64,000 bases of DNA from Sulfitobacter sp. HNIBRBA3233 (GCF_040149665.1 NZ_JBEFLP010000002.1:310001-374000), one strand, 5' to 3'. Positions 36,192 through 45,049 are shown, counted from the stretch's first letter. A program made the numbers and translations. Notes: generated by a model from the letters alone, not told the origin.

Positions 36192-36770
36192 ATGAAATTT
36201 ATCCTCGGATCAGGATCGCCGCGCCGGCGCGAATTGCTGGCGCAGATCGGTGTCGTGCCGGATGACATACGTGCACCCGACATCGACGAGACGCCGCATC
36301 CGAACGAACAGCCCCGCCCCTACTGCAACCGCATCACAGCCGCCAAGGTCGCGGCGGTGCAAGCCGCGCCGGACGATATCGTGCTCTGCGCCGATACCAC
36401 CGTGGCGCTGGGCCGGCGCATCATGGGAAAACCGCAGGATGTGGCCGAGGCCGAGGCCTTTCTGCGGCTGCTGTCGGGCCGCCGCCACCGCGTGATCACG
36501 GCCGTCGCCGTACGGCGCGGCGCACAGGTCTGGCAGCGGGACGTGGTCAGCACCGTGCGCATGAAGGTGCTGTCCGACACGGATCTGCGCGGCTATCTGG
36601 ACACCGGCGACTGGCAGGGCAAAGCGGGCGGATACGCGATACAGGGACCGGCAGGCGCTTTGATCCCGTGGATTTCGGGGTCGTTCACCGGCATCGTCGG
36701 ATTGCCGCTTTGCGAAACAGCCGGATTGCTGCAAGCTGCCGGATACCCGCTGAAGGGAGAGGACCGATGA
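36192..36770 (+). CDS. maf: Maf family nucleoside triphosphate pyrophosphatase
   Basis: This 192-residue house-cleaning pyrophosphatase hydrolyses non-canonical nucleotides (dTTP/UTP-type in YhdE members). It has [16 protein letters not shown] at the N-terminus, the catalytic-site [15 protein letters not shown] and a C-terminal [13 protein letters not shown]. Its TGA overlaps the next gene's ATG (36767-36770), so the two are translationally coupled, an arrangement usual in Rhodobacteraceae. Confidence 0.93.
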   Translation: MKFILGSGSPRRRELLAQIGVVPDDIRAPDIDETPHPNEQPRPYCNRITAAKVAAVQAAPDDIVLCADTTVALGRRIMGKPQDVAEAEAFLRLLSGRRHRVITAVAVRRGAQVWQRDVVSTVRMKVLSDTDLRGYLDTGDWQGKAGGYAIQGPAGALIPWISGSFTGIVGLPLCETAGLLQAAGYPLKGEDR

Positions 36771-37792
36771 AAGGTCGCACGATTATTCTTGACCACCTCG
36801 GCGATGTCGAAGCTGCCGCCCTGATGGTGGATGGCGCGCTCGACGATCTGCTGATCGACACCGGCGATGCGCCGCGCGTCGGCACCGTCTACCGTGCCGT
36901 TGCGGACCGTCCGGTCAAGGGGCAGGGGGGGATGTTTCTGAAAACTCCCGATGGCTCCGCGTTCCTGCGGCAGGTGAAGGGGCTTGCGCCCGGCCAGACT
37001 CTGCTGGTTCAGGTCACAGGCTTCGCCGAAGAGGGCAAGGCCATTCCCGTCACCCAAAAGCTTCTCTTTAAGAGCCGCTACGCCATTGTCACGCCCGAAG
37101 CGCCCGGCCTGAACGTCAGCCGCGCGATCCGCGACGAGGCGGAGCGGGACCGCCTGCTCGAAATCGCGCATGACACCATGGGAGACGCCGAATACGGGCT
37201 GATCCTGCGGTCAAGCTGTGAAGGGGCAGCGGCCGAGGAGGTCTCGGAAGATATCGTTACGATGCTTTCGCTTGCCGATGCTGTCCTGTCCGATGACGCC
37301 ACCGAAATGGAGGTCCTCGCGGAAGGCGACGGCCCGCACACGCTTGCCTGGCGTGAATGGACCACAAAGGCCGAGGTCGTGACCGAACCCGGCGGCTTCG
37401 AGGAGCACGGGGTTCTGGACGCGCTGGACGCGTTGCGCGCGGACAGGGTATCGCTCGGCGGCGGGTCGTCCATGTACGTCGAGCCGACCCGCGCCCTGAC
37501 AGCCGTCGATGTGAATACCGGAACCGACGCTTCGCTGGCCGCGGGGATCAAGGCGAACATGTCCTGCGCCCGCGCCCTGCCGCGTGCGCTGCGTCTGCGG
37601 GGGATCGGCGGGCAGATCGTCATCGATCTTGCCCCGATGCCCAAGAAAGATCGCCGCCCCTTTGAGACGGCCCTGCGTGCGGCGTTCAAGTCGGATGACG
37701 TGGAGACGACGCTGGTCGGATGGACGCCGCTGGGCCATTTCGAACTGCAGCGCAAGCGCGCCCGCATGCTGCTGAGCGAGGTGATCGAATGA
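36767..37792 (+). CDS. Short ribonuclease E/G family protein
   Basis: This 341-residue protein keeps the RNase E/G catalytic core: [10 protein letters not shown] and QIVIDLAPM provide the two metal-binding aspartates, and [10 protein letters not shown] is the conserved lead-in. It lacks the long C-terminal scaffold of RNase E, and the N-terminal S1 domain is reduced. The classical CPxC zinc-link is absent at the end (LLSEVIE), which raises the question of how it dimerises. Notably, the next gene, yacG, is a separate small zinc-finger protein coupled by ATGA. A full-length RNase E should be elsewhere. Confidence 0.88.
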   Translation: MKGRTIILDHLGDVEAAALMVDGALDDLLIDTGDAPRVGTVYRAVADRPVKGQGGMFLKTPDGSAFLRQVKGLAPGQTLLVQVTGFAEEGKAIPVTQKLLFKSRYAIVTPEAPGLNVSRAIRDEAERDRLLEIAHDTMGDAEYGLILRSSCEGAAAEEVSEDIVTMLSLADAVLSDDATEMEVLAEGDGPHTLAWREWTTKAEVVTEPGGFEEHGVLDALDALRADRVSLGGGSSMYVEPTRALTAVDVNTGTDASLAAGIKANMSCARALPRALRLRGIGGQIVIDLAPMPKKDRRPFETALRAAFKSDDVETTLVGWTPLGHFELQRKRARMLLSEVIE

Positions 37793-37974
37793 CCTGCCCG
37801 ATCTGTGACGCCGAGACCGACCGCAAATACCGTCCCTTCTGCTCGCGCCGCTGCGCGGATATCGACCTTGCCAAATGGTTCAGCGGCGCTTATGCCACGC
37901 CGTCGCGCGACCCGGAAGACATTGAAAAAGCGCTTGAGGAGCTTGAAAAGGCGCCTGACACGAAGCCGCACTGA
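37789..37974 (+). CDS. yacG: DNA gyrase inhibitor YacG
   Basis: This 61-residue zinc protein has CPICDAET and FCSRRCADIDLAKWFSGAY, a C-x2-C...C-x3-C zinc site followed by the DLxxW segment. In E. coli YacG binds GyrB and blocks DNA binding. The ATG overlaps the RNase E/G-like stop (37789-37792). It is the last gene of the infA-maf run and is followed by the tRNA-Phe promoter. Confidence 0.93.
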   Translation: MTCPICDAETDRKYRPFCSRRCADIDLAKWFSGAYATPSRDPEDIEKALEELEKAPDTKPH

Positions 37975-38014
37975 CCTTTCGCAAAGAACACTGGCGTGAC
38001 TGAGAAAAAGAGGC

Positions 38015-38043
38015 TGGACACCCGCCCGCGCAGCCCCTAGAAC
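38015..38043 (+). promoter_or_regulatory. Promoter of tRNA-Phe
   Basis: TGGACA (38015-38020) and TAGAAC (38038-38043) are 17 bp apart and lie 30 bp before the tRNA 5' end. This spacing and the near-consensus boxes fit a strong sigma-70 stable-RNA promoter; the sequence between is GC-rich. Confidence 0.6.
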
Positions 38044-38073
38044 GCGCTCACCCACCGAATGATCGGTTCCCGT

Positions 38074-38148
38074 GCCCGGGTAGCTCAGGGGTAGAGCAGT
38101 GGATTGAAAATCCTCGTGTCGGTGGTTCGATTCCGCCCCCGGGCACCA
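38074..38148 (+). tRNA. tRNA-Phe (GAA)
   Basis: This 75-nt cloverleaf has acceptor stem GCCCGGG/CCCGGGC, D-arm GCTCAGGGGTAGAGC, anticodon loop TTGAAAA (anticodon GAA) and T-arm GGTGGTTCGATTCCGCC, with A73 and an encoded CCA. Position 28-42 of the anticodon stem reads T-T (GTGGA/TCCTC), a mismatch; the other arms pair normally. It is immediately followed by the accessory region, which makes it a likely integration site. Confidence 0.95.
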
Positions 38149-38225
38149 CATTTATCAAAATAAATAGCAACTTACCGCATCCGTTACCTGACGGATCTTA
38201 GTGTAATAAACTTAGACACAGGTAG

Positions 38226-38520
38226 GCGCTCAGGATAAGTCTCTGGTTCAACGGGAAAATCACGAAACGCGAAGACGCAGAGCAAGTATTTGCGCCGTGG
38301 ATCGAGTATCTACGAGACAGCTCGCACTCCGATCTGGCGCGCGCGTGTTAATGATCCCGTCAAGACGCGATAGGTCGTCCGACCGACCAAGGAAACCAGC
38401 CGCTTAGACGCTGCTGAAGTCGTGAAAGAAATCCTTACGGACGATCGGTCAAAGCAGAATGCCAGTCCTGCCGTGACCAAAGATCGATCCCTCGAGCACG
38501 ATGCGCATCTGCTGTCCTAA
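38226..38520 (+). pseudogene. Broken coding remnant next to tRNA-Phe (tentative)
   Basis: The 516 bp between tRNA-Phe and 38665 hold no intact gene. Two adjoining open segments look like pieces of one protein. Frame 1 (38226-38351) reads ISLWFNGKITKRED, then FAPWIEYLRDSSHSDLARA and stops. A shifted frame (38342-38520) reads ARVNDPVKTR, then a TAG, then PTKETSRLDAAEVVKEIL to a TAA. Fluent codon use on both sides of a frame change and a stop suggests a decayed gene, perhaps from the element that entered at the tRNA. I do not recognise the family. A perfect TTGACA at 38611-38616 may be the -35 of the next gene. Confidence 0.35.
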
Positions 38521-38664
38521 AGTCTTCTTCTCAGCCATCGCGCTCGCTGCACGCTTTATCTACTTGCTATGGATTCTGAGGCTGGACCCTCTCCCTGGGT
38601 CAACAAACAATTGACATGAAGTCGCGTTAGACAGGGTTCTGATGACCAATACATCCGGGATTGA

Positions 38665-39141
38665 ATGATGCGAATTAAGAGAGCCTTTTGGACCGGACTG
38701 CTTGCTTTGCTGCTTGCGGCTCCTAGCTTGAGCCATGCGCAGGATATACTGACCGTTACGACGGCGGATCGAACAGAGAGTTTCACCCTCGAAGAAATTC
38801 TCGCGATGCCGCAAACGACTGTTGTGACGAAAAACGATTACGTTGACGAAACGACTATCTTCCAAGGGCCGAGTTTGCGCTCAGTGCTTCAGGAGATGGA
38901 TATTACCCAAGATGCGGCTCTGGAAATGACCGCGCTTAACGATTTTTCTTCCCAAGTGCCGGCTGCAGACGCCTTTGAGTATGACGTCATTTTGGCGGTC
39001 TTGCTGAACGGTGAAAGGATGTCGGTTCGTGACAAAGGACCGATTTGGGTAATCTACCCGATGGACGACAATCCTGAACTTCATGACGAGATCTACAATG
39101 ATAGGCTGGTATGGCAGTTAAAGAGCATCTCCGTCGACTAA
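38665..39141 (+). CDS. Exported sulfite-oxidase-fold-like protein without cofactor cysteine (module copy A)
   Basis: This 158-residue protein has a signal peptide ending SLSHA (cleavage near 25). The rest resembles the oxidoreductase molybdopterin-binding (SUOX) fold: FTLEEILAMPQ, FQGPSLRSVLQEM and the hallmark MSVRDKGPIWVIYP (119-132). It contains no cysteine, so it cannot bind the molybdenum through the usual Cys and is unlikely to be an enzyme. It overlaps the following histidine kinase gene by 31 bp, so a periplasmic sensory role feeding that kinase is the best guess. A paralogue at 60873 (same motif, 10 of 14 identical) is also directly upstream of a kinase. Confidence 0.75.
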   Translation: MMRIKRAFWTGLLALLLAAPSLSHAQDILTVTTADRTESFTLEEILAMPQTTVVTKNDYVDETTIFQGPSLRSVLQEMDITQDAALEMTALNDFSSQVPAADAFEYDVILAVLLNGERMSVRDKGPIWVIYPMDDNPELHDEIYNDRLVWQLKSISVD

Positions 39142-40532
39142 GCCCTTACGGGAAATTTATCCGTGGACTGCTCCTTTTATTGTTTATCGGCGCAGCGGTT
39201 TTCGGGATCGTTGTGATTTCCAAACTGGACGACGGGGTCCAGAAAATTCACACTGCCGAGCAGAGTGACCCTTTGTGGGTTGCCTCGCAATTGCAGTTTG
39301 AATTGCTGAGGCTCGAGAATGCTCTCGGCGAATATGCACTCGGGTCCAAATCGGCGGCAGATGTGGCCATGCGGTTTGACATCGCATGGAGCCGGATCAA
39401 TGTCCTCCAGAAGGGCGAGCTGCCGCAGCTTGTCGACAGCTTCCAAGTCGATGACCGCGTTGTCGGGAATCTTGAGGTCACTTTCGAACGCTTGGAACCT
39501 GTAATTCAAGGCCTCAACACGGAAAGCCTCACCGGGGCAGAACGAATTGAGAGGGTTGAATCCATTCTGTTTGCGCTGGAAGACTATGATCTCTTGATCC
39601 GGGAGTTTCTTGTGACTCTCTCGCAGGCAAAATCCGGGGCCATGGCGGAGTTCAGATCCGGCCTTCTCACGCTGTCCGATACGGTGGCATATCTCAGTCT
39701 TACAATTCTGGCCCTTTTGGGTATTTTTATCTTTTTGCTCATGCTTGAGCTTAGGACTGCCAAGCATGCCGAAAACGAGATGCGCCAGCTCGCTCAAGAA
39801 GCGTCATCGGCTGTCCGAATGAAAATGAATTTTATGAGCATCGTCAGTCACGAATTAAGGACGCCACTGACTTCCATCATTGGCGGCTTGGCTTTGTTGA
39901 AACGCCGAGTTGCAGATACGATGAAGGATGAAGCCGCGCTCAATCTGCTTGATGTCGCATGCCGCAATGGAGATCGGCTTCTCGCACTGGTCAATGACAT
40001 CTTGGACGCGCAGGCTTTGGCAGAGGGTCAAGTGAAGGTTGATCGCAAACCAGTTGACCTGAATACAATCGTGGCTTCGGCAGTCGAAAGCTGCCAGGCT
40101 TACGGTGACAAAAATAACGTCAGCTATCTGGTGAAAACGCCGGACGAAGAGTTGAAAAGCCTGACAGACAGCGCCCGGGTCAGCCAGGTTCTGGTCAATT
40201 TGATTTCCAACGCTACAAAATTTACACGCTCGGGTGATGTCGTATCAATCAGTCTGGAAAAGATGGGCCAGAAGGCGCGGATAGAGATCAGCGACAACGG
40301 GGTAGGGATCCCCATCGACGCGCAAGGTGACATCTTCACTCCCTTCCATCAGGTCAACCCGGGCACCACGGGTGCCATCAAGAGCAGCGGGTTGGGTCTG
40401 AGTATTACGAAGCAGCTGATTGACCTTCTCGGCGGAAAGATGGGGTTCAGGTCGGTCGAAAAAAAGGGCTCAACCTTTTGGATCGAGTTGGATCTGCTGT
40501 CCAATGCCTCCGCAACCCAAGCAAGGGCATGA
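39111..40532 (+). CDS. Membrane sensor histidine kinase (module copy A)
   Basis: This 473-residue kinase has TM1 at about 18-38, a mostly helical periplasmic domain of about 155 residues (LRLENALGEYALGS, then FERLEPVIQGLN) and TM2 at about 195-215. HisKA follows with H247 in SIVSHELRTPL, then HATPase boxes NLISNATKF, DNGVGIP and SSGLGLSITKQ. There is no receiver domain. The start ATG lies 31 nt inside the upstream exported protein, implying coupled expression. No response regulator is adjacent; the LuxR regulator at 59973-60608 beside the paralogous module is a candidate partner (inference). Codon use is visibly more AT-rich than in the first 38 kb. Confidence 0.88.
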   Translation: MAVKEHLRRLSPYGKFIRGLLLLLFIGAAVFGIVVISKLDDGVQKIHTAEQSDPLWVASQLQFELLRLENALGEYALGSKSAADVAMRFDIAWSRINVLQKGELPQLVDSFQVDDRVVGNLEVTFERLEPVIQGLNTESLTGAERIERVESILFALEDYDLLIREFLVTLSQAKSGAMAEFRSGLLTLSDTVAYLSLTILALLGIFIFLLMLELRTAKHAENEMRQLAQEASSAVRMKMNFMSIVSHELRTPLTSIIGGLALLKRRVADTMKDEAALNLLDVACRNGDRLLALVNDILDAQALAEGQVKVDRKPVDLNTIVASAVESCQAYGDKNNVSYLVKTPDEELKSLTDSARVSQVLVNLISNATKFTRSGDVVSISLEKMGQKARIEISDNGVGIPIDAQGDIFTPFHQVNPGTTGAIKSSGLGLSITKQLIDLLGGKMGFRSVEKKGSTFWIELDLLSNASATQARA

Positions 40533-40871
40533 CGTGACTGCGTCACCTCCTCTGGGCCCTTCGTAGGAGAAAACAGGCGTTCGGCAGTCTATGGCACTCT
40601 GGCCCGCCGTGGACGGAAGCAATGAGGCCCAAGTTGTCTGCTATGTGCCAACGTTTGCGCATGCTGCGATACGCGCAAGTGGCCCTTCGCGCACAACGCA
40701 TATCACGTCGAGCCCGTGTCAAAACAGACATTCTCAAGGGGCTTCCGATCGTCTGCCCGGCGCCATTGACACAGTTTGACAAACGAGTAGCCGGCGCATC
40801 GAATGATCCGGCCAGGCAGCGTTCTGATGCATGGACCCGCTGTGACGCGGGTCCATGCAGATCAGCTTTGA
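40533..40871. other. 339-bp gene-free interval with a hairpin
   Basis: No convincing gene lies here. A perfect 13-bp stem (TGCATGGACCCGC, 40828-40840, with GCGGGTCCATGCA, 40847-40859; 6-nt loop) sits between the convergent kinase and Old-Yellow-Enzyme genes and is probably the terminator of the latter. It lacks a clear U-tract. Confidence 0.6.
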
Positions 40872-41972
40872 TCAGAGCTCCAGCTCGCTCTCCTTGACGT
40901 AAGCGATGGGGCCAAGGACGGCAGGATCGAAATCGCGCAGCTGTGCCGATTGCGCGATGCGGGCAGGGAAGTCGGGATTGGCCAACGCACCCCGGCCAAG
41001 TGTCACCACATCGGCACCCTGCTGCAGCACTTCTTCCGCCTTGGCAACGTCATGCAGGCTGCCGTTTGCCAGGATTACAGTGTTCGGGGCATATTTCTTT
41101 GCGAAATGAGCCAAGCTCGGACCCTCTCCGAATGCGGGTTGCCAGGCCTCGAACTCGGTGACGTGGATGTAGTCGACGCCGGCATCCGCCAGAGATCCGA
41201 AGATGATCTCCGCGTCCTTCTCGGCCCCGGCCCACTTGTGGACGTTGTCGTTCACCTTGCCCTGAGAAATACGCACACCCAAGGGCACGGCATTCCCGAT
41301 TGCAGCTCGAACTGCACCGATCACTTCAAGCGTCAGGCGCACGCGGTTTTCGGTGGAGCCACCATATTGATCCGAGCGGGTGTTGGTGTAATCCGTCAGG
41401 AATTGATCGAGCAGGTAGCCATTGGCCCCGTGGATTTCCACACCGTCGAAGCCGGAAATCTCGACGGCACGACGGGCTGATTCAGCAAAGCCGTCGATAG
41501 CTTCCTTGATTTGGGCATCGTCGATTTCCCGCGGCTGTGGGTATAGGCCCTCGCCCCGGTAGAAGGCCATTTGCTCCCCTTTGGGCTGAACGGCAGACGG
41601 AGCCACATTGAAATCTCTGAAGCGGTTTCCCTGAGAGATGCCGCCAGCGTGCATCAATTGCGCAAGTGCCAGCGCTCCGTTACTTTGGATGGCCTTCACG
41701 ACCGGCTGCCAGGCGCGCGCCTGTGCCATGTCCGTCAGACCCGGCTGGAAAAGATACCCTTGGGCATGCGCCTGATCGGTGTAGATCCCTTCCGTGATAA
41801 CAAGTCCGAACCCGCCGCGCGCGAAGCGTTCATAGTAGCGCGCCATTGTTTCGGTGGCGTGACCATCCTCGGTCGCGGTCACGCGGGTCATCGGAGCCAC
41901 CCCAAGGCGGTTCTTGGTGGTCTGGTCGCCGATCTGGACGGCATCGAACAATTTCTGATGTCCTGTGGTCAT
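40872..41972 (-). CDS. Old Yellow Enzyme family NADH:flavin oxidoreductase
   Basis: This 366-residue FMN enzyme reduces activated alkenes or related electrophiles such as N-ethylmaleimide. It shows FDAVQIGDQTTKNRLGVAPMTR, the Thr/Ser region after it, AQLMHAGG, the substrate-binding EIHGANGYLLDQFLTD (HGAN instead of the common HxAN), GGSTENR and the FMN phosphate loop VTLGRGALANPDFP. The ATG at 41972 is chosen by family length. It is divergent from a LysR regulator with a perfect palindrome in the shared promoter, so redox or electrophile-responsive control is likely. Confidence 0.92.
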   Translation of the reverse strand: MTTGHQKLFDAVQIGDQTTKNRLGVAPMTRVTATEDGHATETMARYYERFARGGFGLVITEGIYTDQAHAQGYLFQPGLTDMAQARAWQPVVKAIQSNGALALAQLMHAGGISQGNRFRDFNVAPSAVQPKGEQMAFYRGEGLYPQPREIDDAQIKEAIDGFAESARRAVEISGFDGVEIHGANGYLLDQFLTDYTNTRSDQYGGSTENRVRLTLEVIGAVRAAIGNAVPLGVRISQGKVNDNVHKWAGAEKDAEIIFGSLADAGVDYIHVTEFEAWQPAFGEGPSLAHFAKKYAPNTVILANGSLHDVAKAEEVLQQGADVVTLGRGALANPDFPARIAQSAQLRDFDPAVLGPIAYVKESELEL

Positions 41973-42070
41973 CTTGCAATCCTCATGATTTGCCTGGCGA
42001 TGCCAGCGGCATGGCAGGGAACTAGCTGGGTGCGCCACAAACCAGAAGTGTGTCTAGACGTTAAACTGAG

Positions 42071-42085
42071 TAACGCTTAGCGTTA
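42071..42085. promoter_or_regulatory. Palindromic operator in the OYE/LysR divergent promoter
   Basis: TAACGCT-T-AGCGTTA is a perfect 15-bp palindrome ending 4 bp before the LysR ATG. Its position and T...A ends fit a LysR autoregulatory site; it would also control the divergent oxidoreductase gene 99 bp away. Confidence 0.6.
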
Positions 42086-42089
42086 TAAA

Positions 42090-42977
42090 ATGGATATAGA
42101 CAGTGTTTCCTTGTTCAGAACGATTGCAACGCTCGGCACGCTTTCGGCGGCGGGAAGGAAACTGGGCCTACCGGCGATGACAGTCAGCCGTCGCCTTGCC
42201 AGCCTCGAAGACGAACTTGGCGTGCGCCTGTTCCATCGCACCACACGATCGGTATCGCTGACACCCGAAGGCGAGGTGTTCCTGCCCTACGCCTCGAACC
42301 TTATTGAGACACATGAAGCTGCTATCGCCGCCGTGGCAATCGGCGAAAGCGGCTTGCGGGGAGTGCTGAAGGTGACGGCACCCAACCTCATCGGACGCTC
42401 GATTATCGTTCCCGCGCTGACCCGGCTTATGACGGACAACCCCTCGCTGAAAGTCGATGTCACACTGTCCGATGCGATCGTGGATATTGTCGGCTCTGGT
42501 CTGGACCTCGCAATCCGGGTGTCGCCACTGGCATCTTCTGAACTGGTCGCAACACAGCTTGCTTCCAATCCCCGCATCCTATGCGCATCGCCGGAATACA
42601 TCCGGCGCTTCGGAAAGCCTTTGACGACCGGCGATCTTGCTTCTCATCTCTGCCTGACGCTGCACGGAATGCCATCCTGGCCCGTCGAGTCGAACGGAGA
42701 GACCAGAACGATCCGCGTAGAGGGGCCTTTCGCGACAAGCAGCATCGAGGCCGTGAGGGCGGCGTGCCTCGAAGGTGCTGGCATAGGCATGATGACCTAT
42801 TGGGATGTCTGGGAGTGTCTTGAAAATGGCAGCCTCGAACGGATTGAACTGTCGGATGCAACGCTGCGCGACCTCGGCATATGGGCGGTCTATCCCACAC
42901 GCCAGCAGCTTCCGAAACGGATCCGCGCGTTGATAGATCAGCTCAAGGCACATTTCGCCACTTGGCAAATGCCGTAG
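42090..42977 (+). CDS. LysR-family regulator, divergent from OYE gene
   Basis: This 295-residue regulator has a winged HTH (about 4-62; FRTIATLGTLSAAGRKLGLP, TVSRRLASLEDELGVRLFHR) and an effector domain of the aminoethylphosphonate/CrgA-like group (VLKVTAPNLIGRSIIVPAL, LDLAIRVSPL). Members of this group often control an adjacent quinone or electrophile reductase. The start codon is just downstream of the palindrome at 42071-42085, supporting autoregulation. Confidence 0.9.
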   Translation: MDIDSVSLFRTIATLGTLSAAGRKLGLPAMTVSRRLASLEDELGVRLFHRTTRSVSLTPEGEVFLPYASNLIETHEAAIAAVAIGESGLRGVLKVTAPNLIGRSIIVPALTRLMTDNPSLKVDVTLSDAIVDIVGSGLDLAIRVSPLASSELVATQLASNPRILCASPEYIRRFGKPLTTGDLASHLCLTLHGMPSWPVESNGETRTIRVEGPFATSSIEAVRAACLEGAGIGMMTYWDVWECLENGSLERIELSDATLRDLGIWAVYPTRQQLPKRIRALIDQLKAHFATWQMP

Positions 42978-43108
42978 CGGCGCAAGGATGTTATTAGAAC
43001 AAAAAATGCTAAGCAGCATAACGTCTGGGCGTTCTTGCCGGCCGCGTGTAACAAGGTAACTTCCGACCATCATCGGGCCAGCGCCCGCACCCATTCAAGG
43101 AAAAAGCC

Positions 43109-43717
43109 GTGACCAACGAGCAAGTGAAAGTCTATGTCTGGACCGATTTCGTTTGCCCCTATTGCCTGATTGGCGAAAGCACGATCCATGCGGCAGTCGA
43201 GGCCGAGGGGGCCGCGCTGGTATGGCTGCCGTTCGAGCTGCGCCCACATCCGACCCCGACGCTGCGCCCCGAAGATGACTATCTGCAGACAACTTGGAAG
43301 AAGAGTGTCTACCCAATGGCCAAAAGGCTTGGTGTAGACATCCGCCTGCCCACGATCTCACCTCAGCCCTATACGCGGACGGCCTTCATCGGGATGCAAT
43401 GGGCAGCCGATCAGGGCACAGCGAACAGCTACGTCGAAGCGGTCATGCGTACCTTCTTCCAGGAAGATCGAGACATTGGTGACATCGCGGTCCTGAAGCA
43501 GATCGTTGACGGTCTCGGTCTTGATGCGGACGCTTTCGAAGCGGCGCTGGTTCAGCCGGAATATGCTCGCCGCCACGATGCGGCGCTGGCCCTAGCCCGG
43601 AACGTTGGGGTGCAGGCCGTGCCGTCGGTCCTGATCGGAGACCGCCTCGCATCCGGCATGCAAGATGTCGAGAATCTGCGTGCCATGATCCGCGCTGCGA
43701 CGTCTAACCTACTATAG
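43109..43717 (+). CDS. DsbA-family (FrnE-like) thiol oxidoreductase
   Basis: This 202-residue thioredoxin-fold protein has the active site FVCPYCLIG (CPYC) near the N-terminus, a helical insertion (about 65-150) and the cis-Pro loop AVPSVLIG. It lacks a signal peptide, so it is the cytoplasmic FrnE-type rather than a periplasmic DsbA. The GTG start at 43109 follows AAGGAAAAAGCC. It may contribute to thiol stress defence with the upstream OYE gene, though there is 130 bp between it and the LysR gene. Confidence 0.88.
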   Translation: MTNEQVKVYVWTDFVCPYCLIGESTIHAAVEAEGAALVWLPFELRPHPTPTLRPEDDYLQTTWKKSVYPMAKRLGVDIRLPTISPQPYTRTAFIGMQWAADQGTANSYVEAVMRTFFQEDRDIGDIAVLKQIVDGLGLDADAFEAALVQPEYARRHDAALALARNVGVQAVPSVLIGDRLASGMQDVENLRAMIRAATSNLL

Positions 43718-43900
43718 GTCTGACCATGATCTTGCCCGCGCGATGCGGTGGGCTGCCTCGCCCGTGCAGCGGTCGCTCGCTATGCAATATTCTGCGCCCG
43801 ACCCATCGTCCGCCAAGAGCCCGAAGCCGACTTTCTTAAGCTCGCTACGAAAAACGAGCGAACTGTGATATGCAGGTGGGGGCAATTTGGAGGGCTGCAC

Positions 43901-44740
43901 ATGACCGACGCCAAGTCCATTTCCGACCACTGGGGGAGGGGCGACGTCTTTGCGCGGATCATCGAAGCGATGAAATTGGCTAGGATCGACCCCGGGTCTG
44001 CGACCATCGAAGACCTCGCGCCGGTAGATCATTTCCATGCACGCGGGTTCCCGGCGACAGTTGATCTTGCGGATGCTTTGCCGATCAACAAGGGAGACCG
44101 GCTTGTCGATATCGGCAGCGGCATTGGCGGTCCCGCCCGATATCTGGCGAAGCGTTTCGGCTGCCTTGTGGACGGGGTCGATATAACAGGCCCCTTCGTC
44201 GAGGCCGGGAACAAGTTGAGCGCGCTTGTCGGAATGGAGGACAAGGTCCAGTTCCGGCACGGCGACGGTCAGCAATTGCCATACGCTGATGAGCAATTTG
44301 ATGGTGGTTATGCCCAACATGTCACCATGAATGTGCCTGACCGCGACGTTTTCTTCGCGGAAGCCTTTCGTGTGCTTAAGCCCGGCGCGTTCTTTGCGCT
44401 GACCGAACACGGGCTCGGCGTGGCGGGTGAACCATATCATCCGGTCCCCTGGTCCGAGGACGGAAGCGGTGCCTATCTCATGCGCCCCGCCGAGACAGTT
44501 GCAGCTCTTGAGAGGGCCGGTTTCTCTGACATGGTGGTGACCGATACGGGCGAAAAATACCTGAAGGGCTACAAGGCCGCCATCGCCCTCGCAGAAAAGG
44601 GCCAGGCGCCGGTGTTCGGAGTGCACATCCTTCTGGGCGAGCTCGCCCCGCAGATTGTCCGGAATGCCGCGCGAAATATTGAGGAGGGCAGAACACACCC
44701 GGTTCAGATCGTTTGCTACAAGCCCAGGCAGGCGTCTTGA
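43901..44740 (+). CDS. Class I SAM-dependent methyltransferase
   Basis: This 279-residue enzyme has motif I LVDIGSGIGGPARYLAKRFG, an acidic D after VDGVDIT, the post-motif DGQQLPYADEQFDG and motif III-like LKPGAFFALTEHG. The layout (HWGRGD near the N-terminus and a gap before motif I) resembles sarcosine/dimethylglycine and other small-molecule N-methyltransferases. The substrate is not certain. The ATG at 43901 follows GGAGGG at 8 nt, the best site in the region; the frame is open from 43748 without family character. Confidence 0.85.
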   Translation: MTDAKSISDHWGRGDVFARIIEAMKLARIDPGSATIEDLAPVDHFHARGFPATVDLADALPINKGDRLVDIGSGIGGPARYLAKRFGCLVDGVDITGPFVEAGNKLSALVGMEDKVQFRHGDGQQLPYADEQFDGGYAQHVTMNVPDRDVFFAEAFRVLKPGAFFALTEHGLGVAGEPYHPVPWSEDGSGAYLMRPAETVAALERAGFSDMVVTDTGEKYLKGYKAAIALAEKGQAPVFGVHILLGELAPQIVRNAARNIEEGRTHPVQIVCYKPRQAS

Positions 44741-45049
44741 AAATACGACTTGGGGCGACAGCCAAATCCCGTAGCCTTGCCCTCAGAGACGACCAAGATA
44801 GTGAATGTCTGAAATGCCGACCGCGCCTGTAGCATCAGCAAGGCAGAACGAAGCTCGGCCCTGGGCGGGTAGCGACGCGCGGCCGAGGTTGCCAGGCGCG
44901 ACCCATGCTGCGACGCCGCAGGGCCGTTTTGAGCCCAAGGTGCTAACTGCTGCATCCCGCGCCAACGGCAGCTCTGCGTATCAAGCGCGGTTTGCCAGCT
45001 TGAGCAGACTTATCTCTCTGTCAGTAGCAGAGCCTATCCAATACCAGCG
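44741..45049. other. 309-bp gene-free interval
   Basis: Convergent interval between the methyltransferase and the cyclase genes. No coding region, repeat or clear terminator could be supported. Confidence 0.5.

Noticed and set aside
38449..38538. A 29-codon minus-strand frame starting MAEKKTLGQQ
   Set aside because: Too short, lies inside a decayed region and has no ribosome-binding site or recognisable domain.
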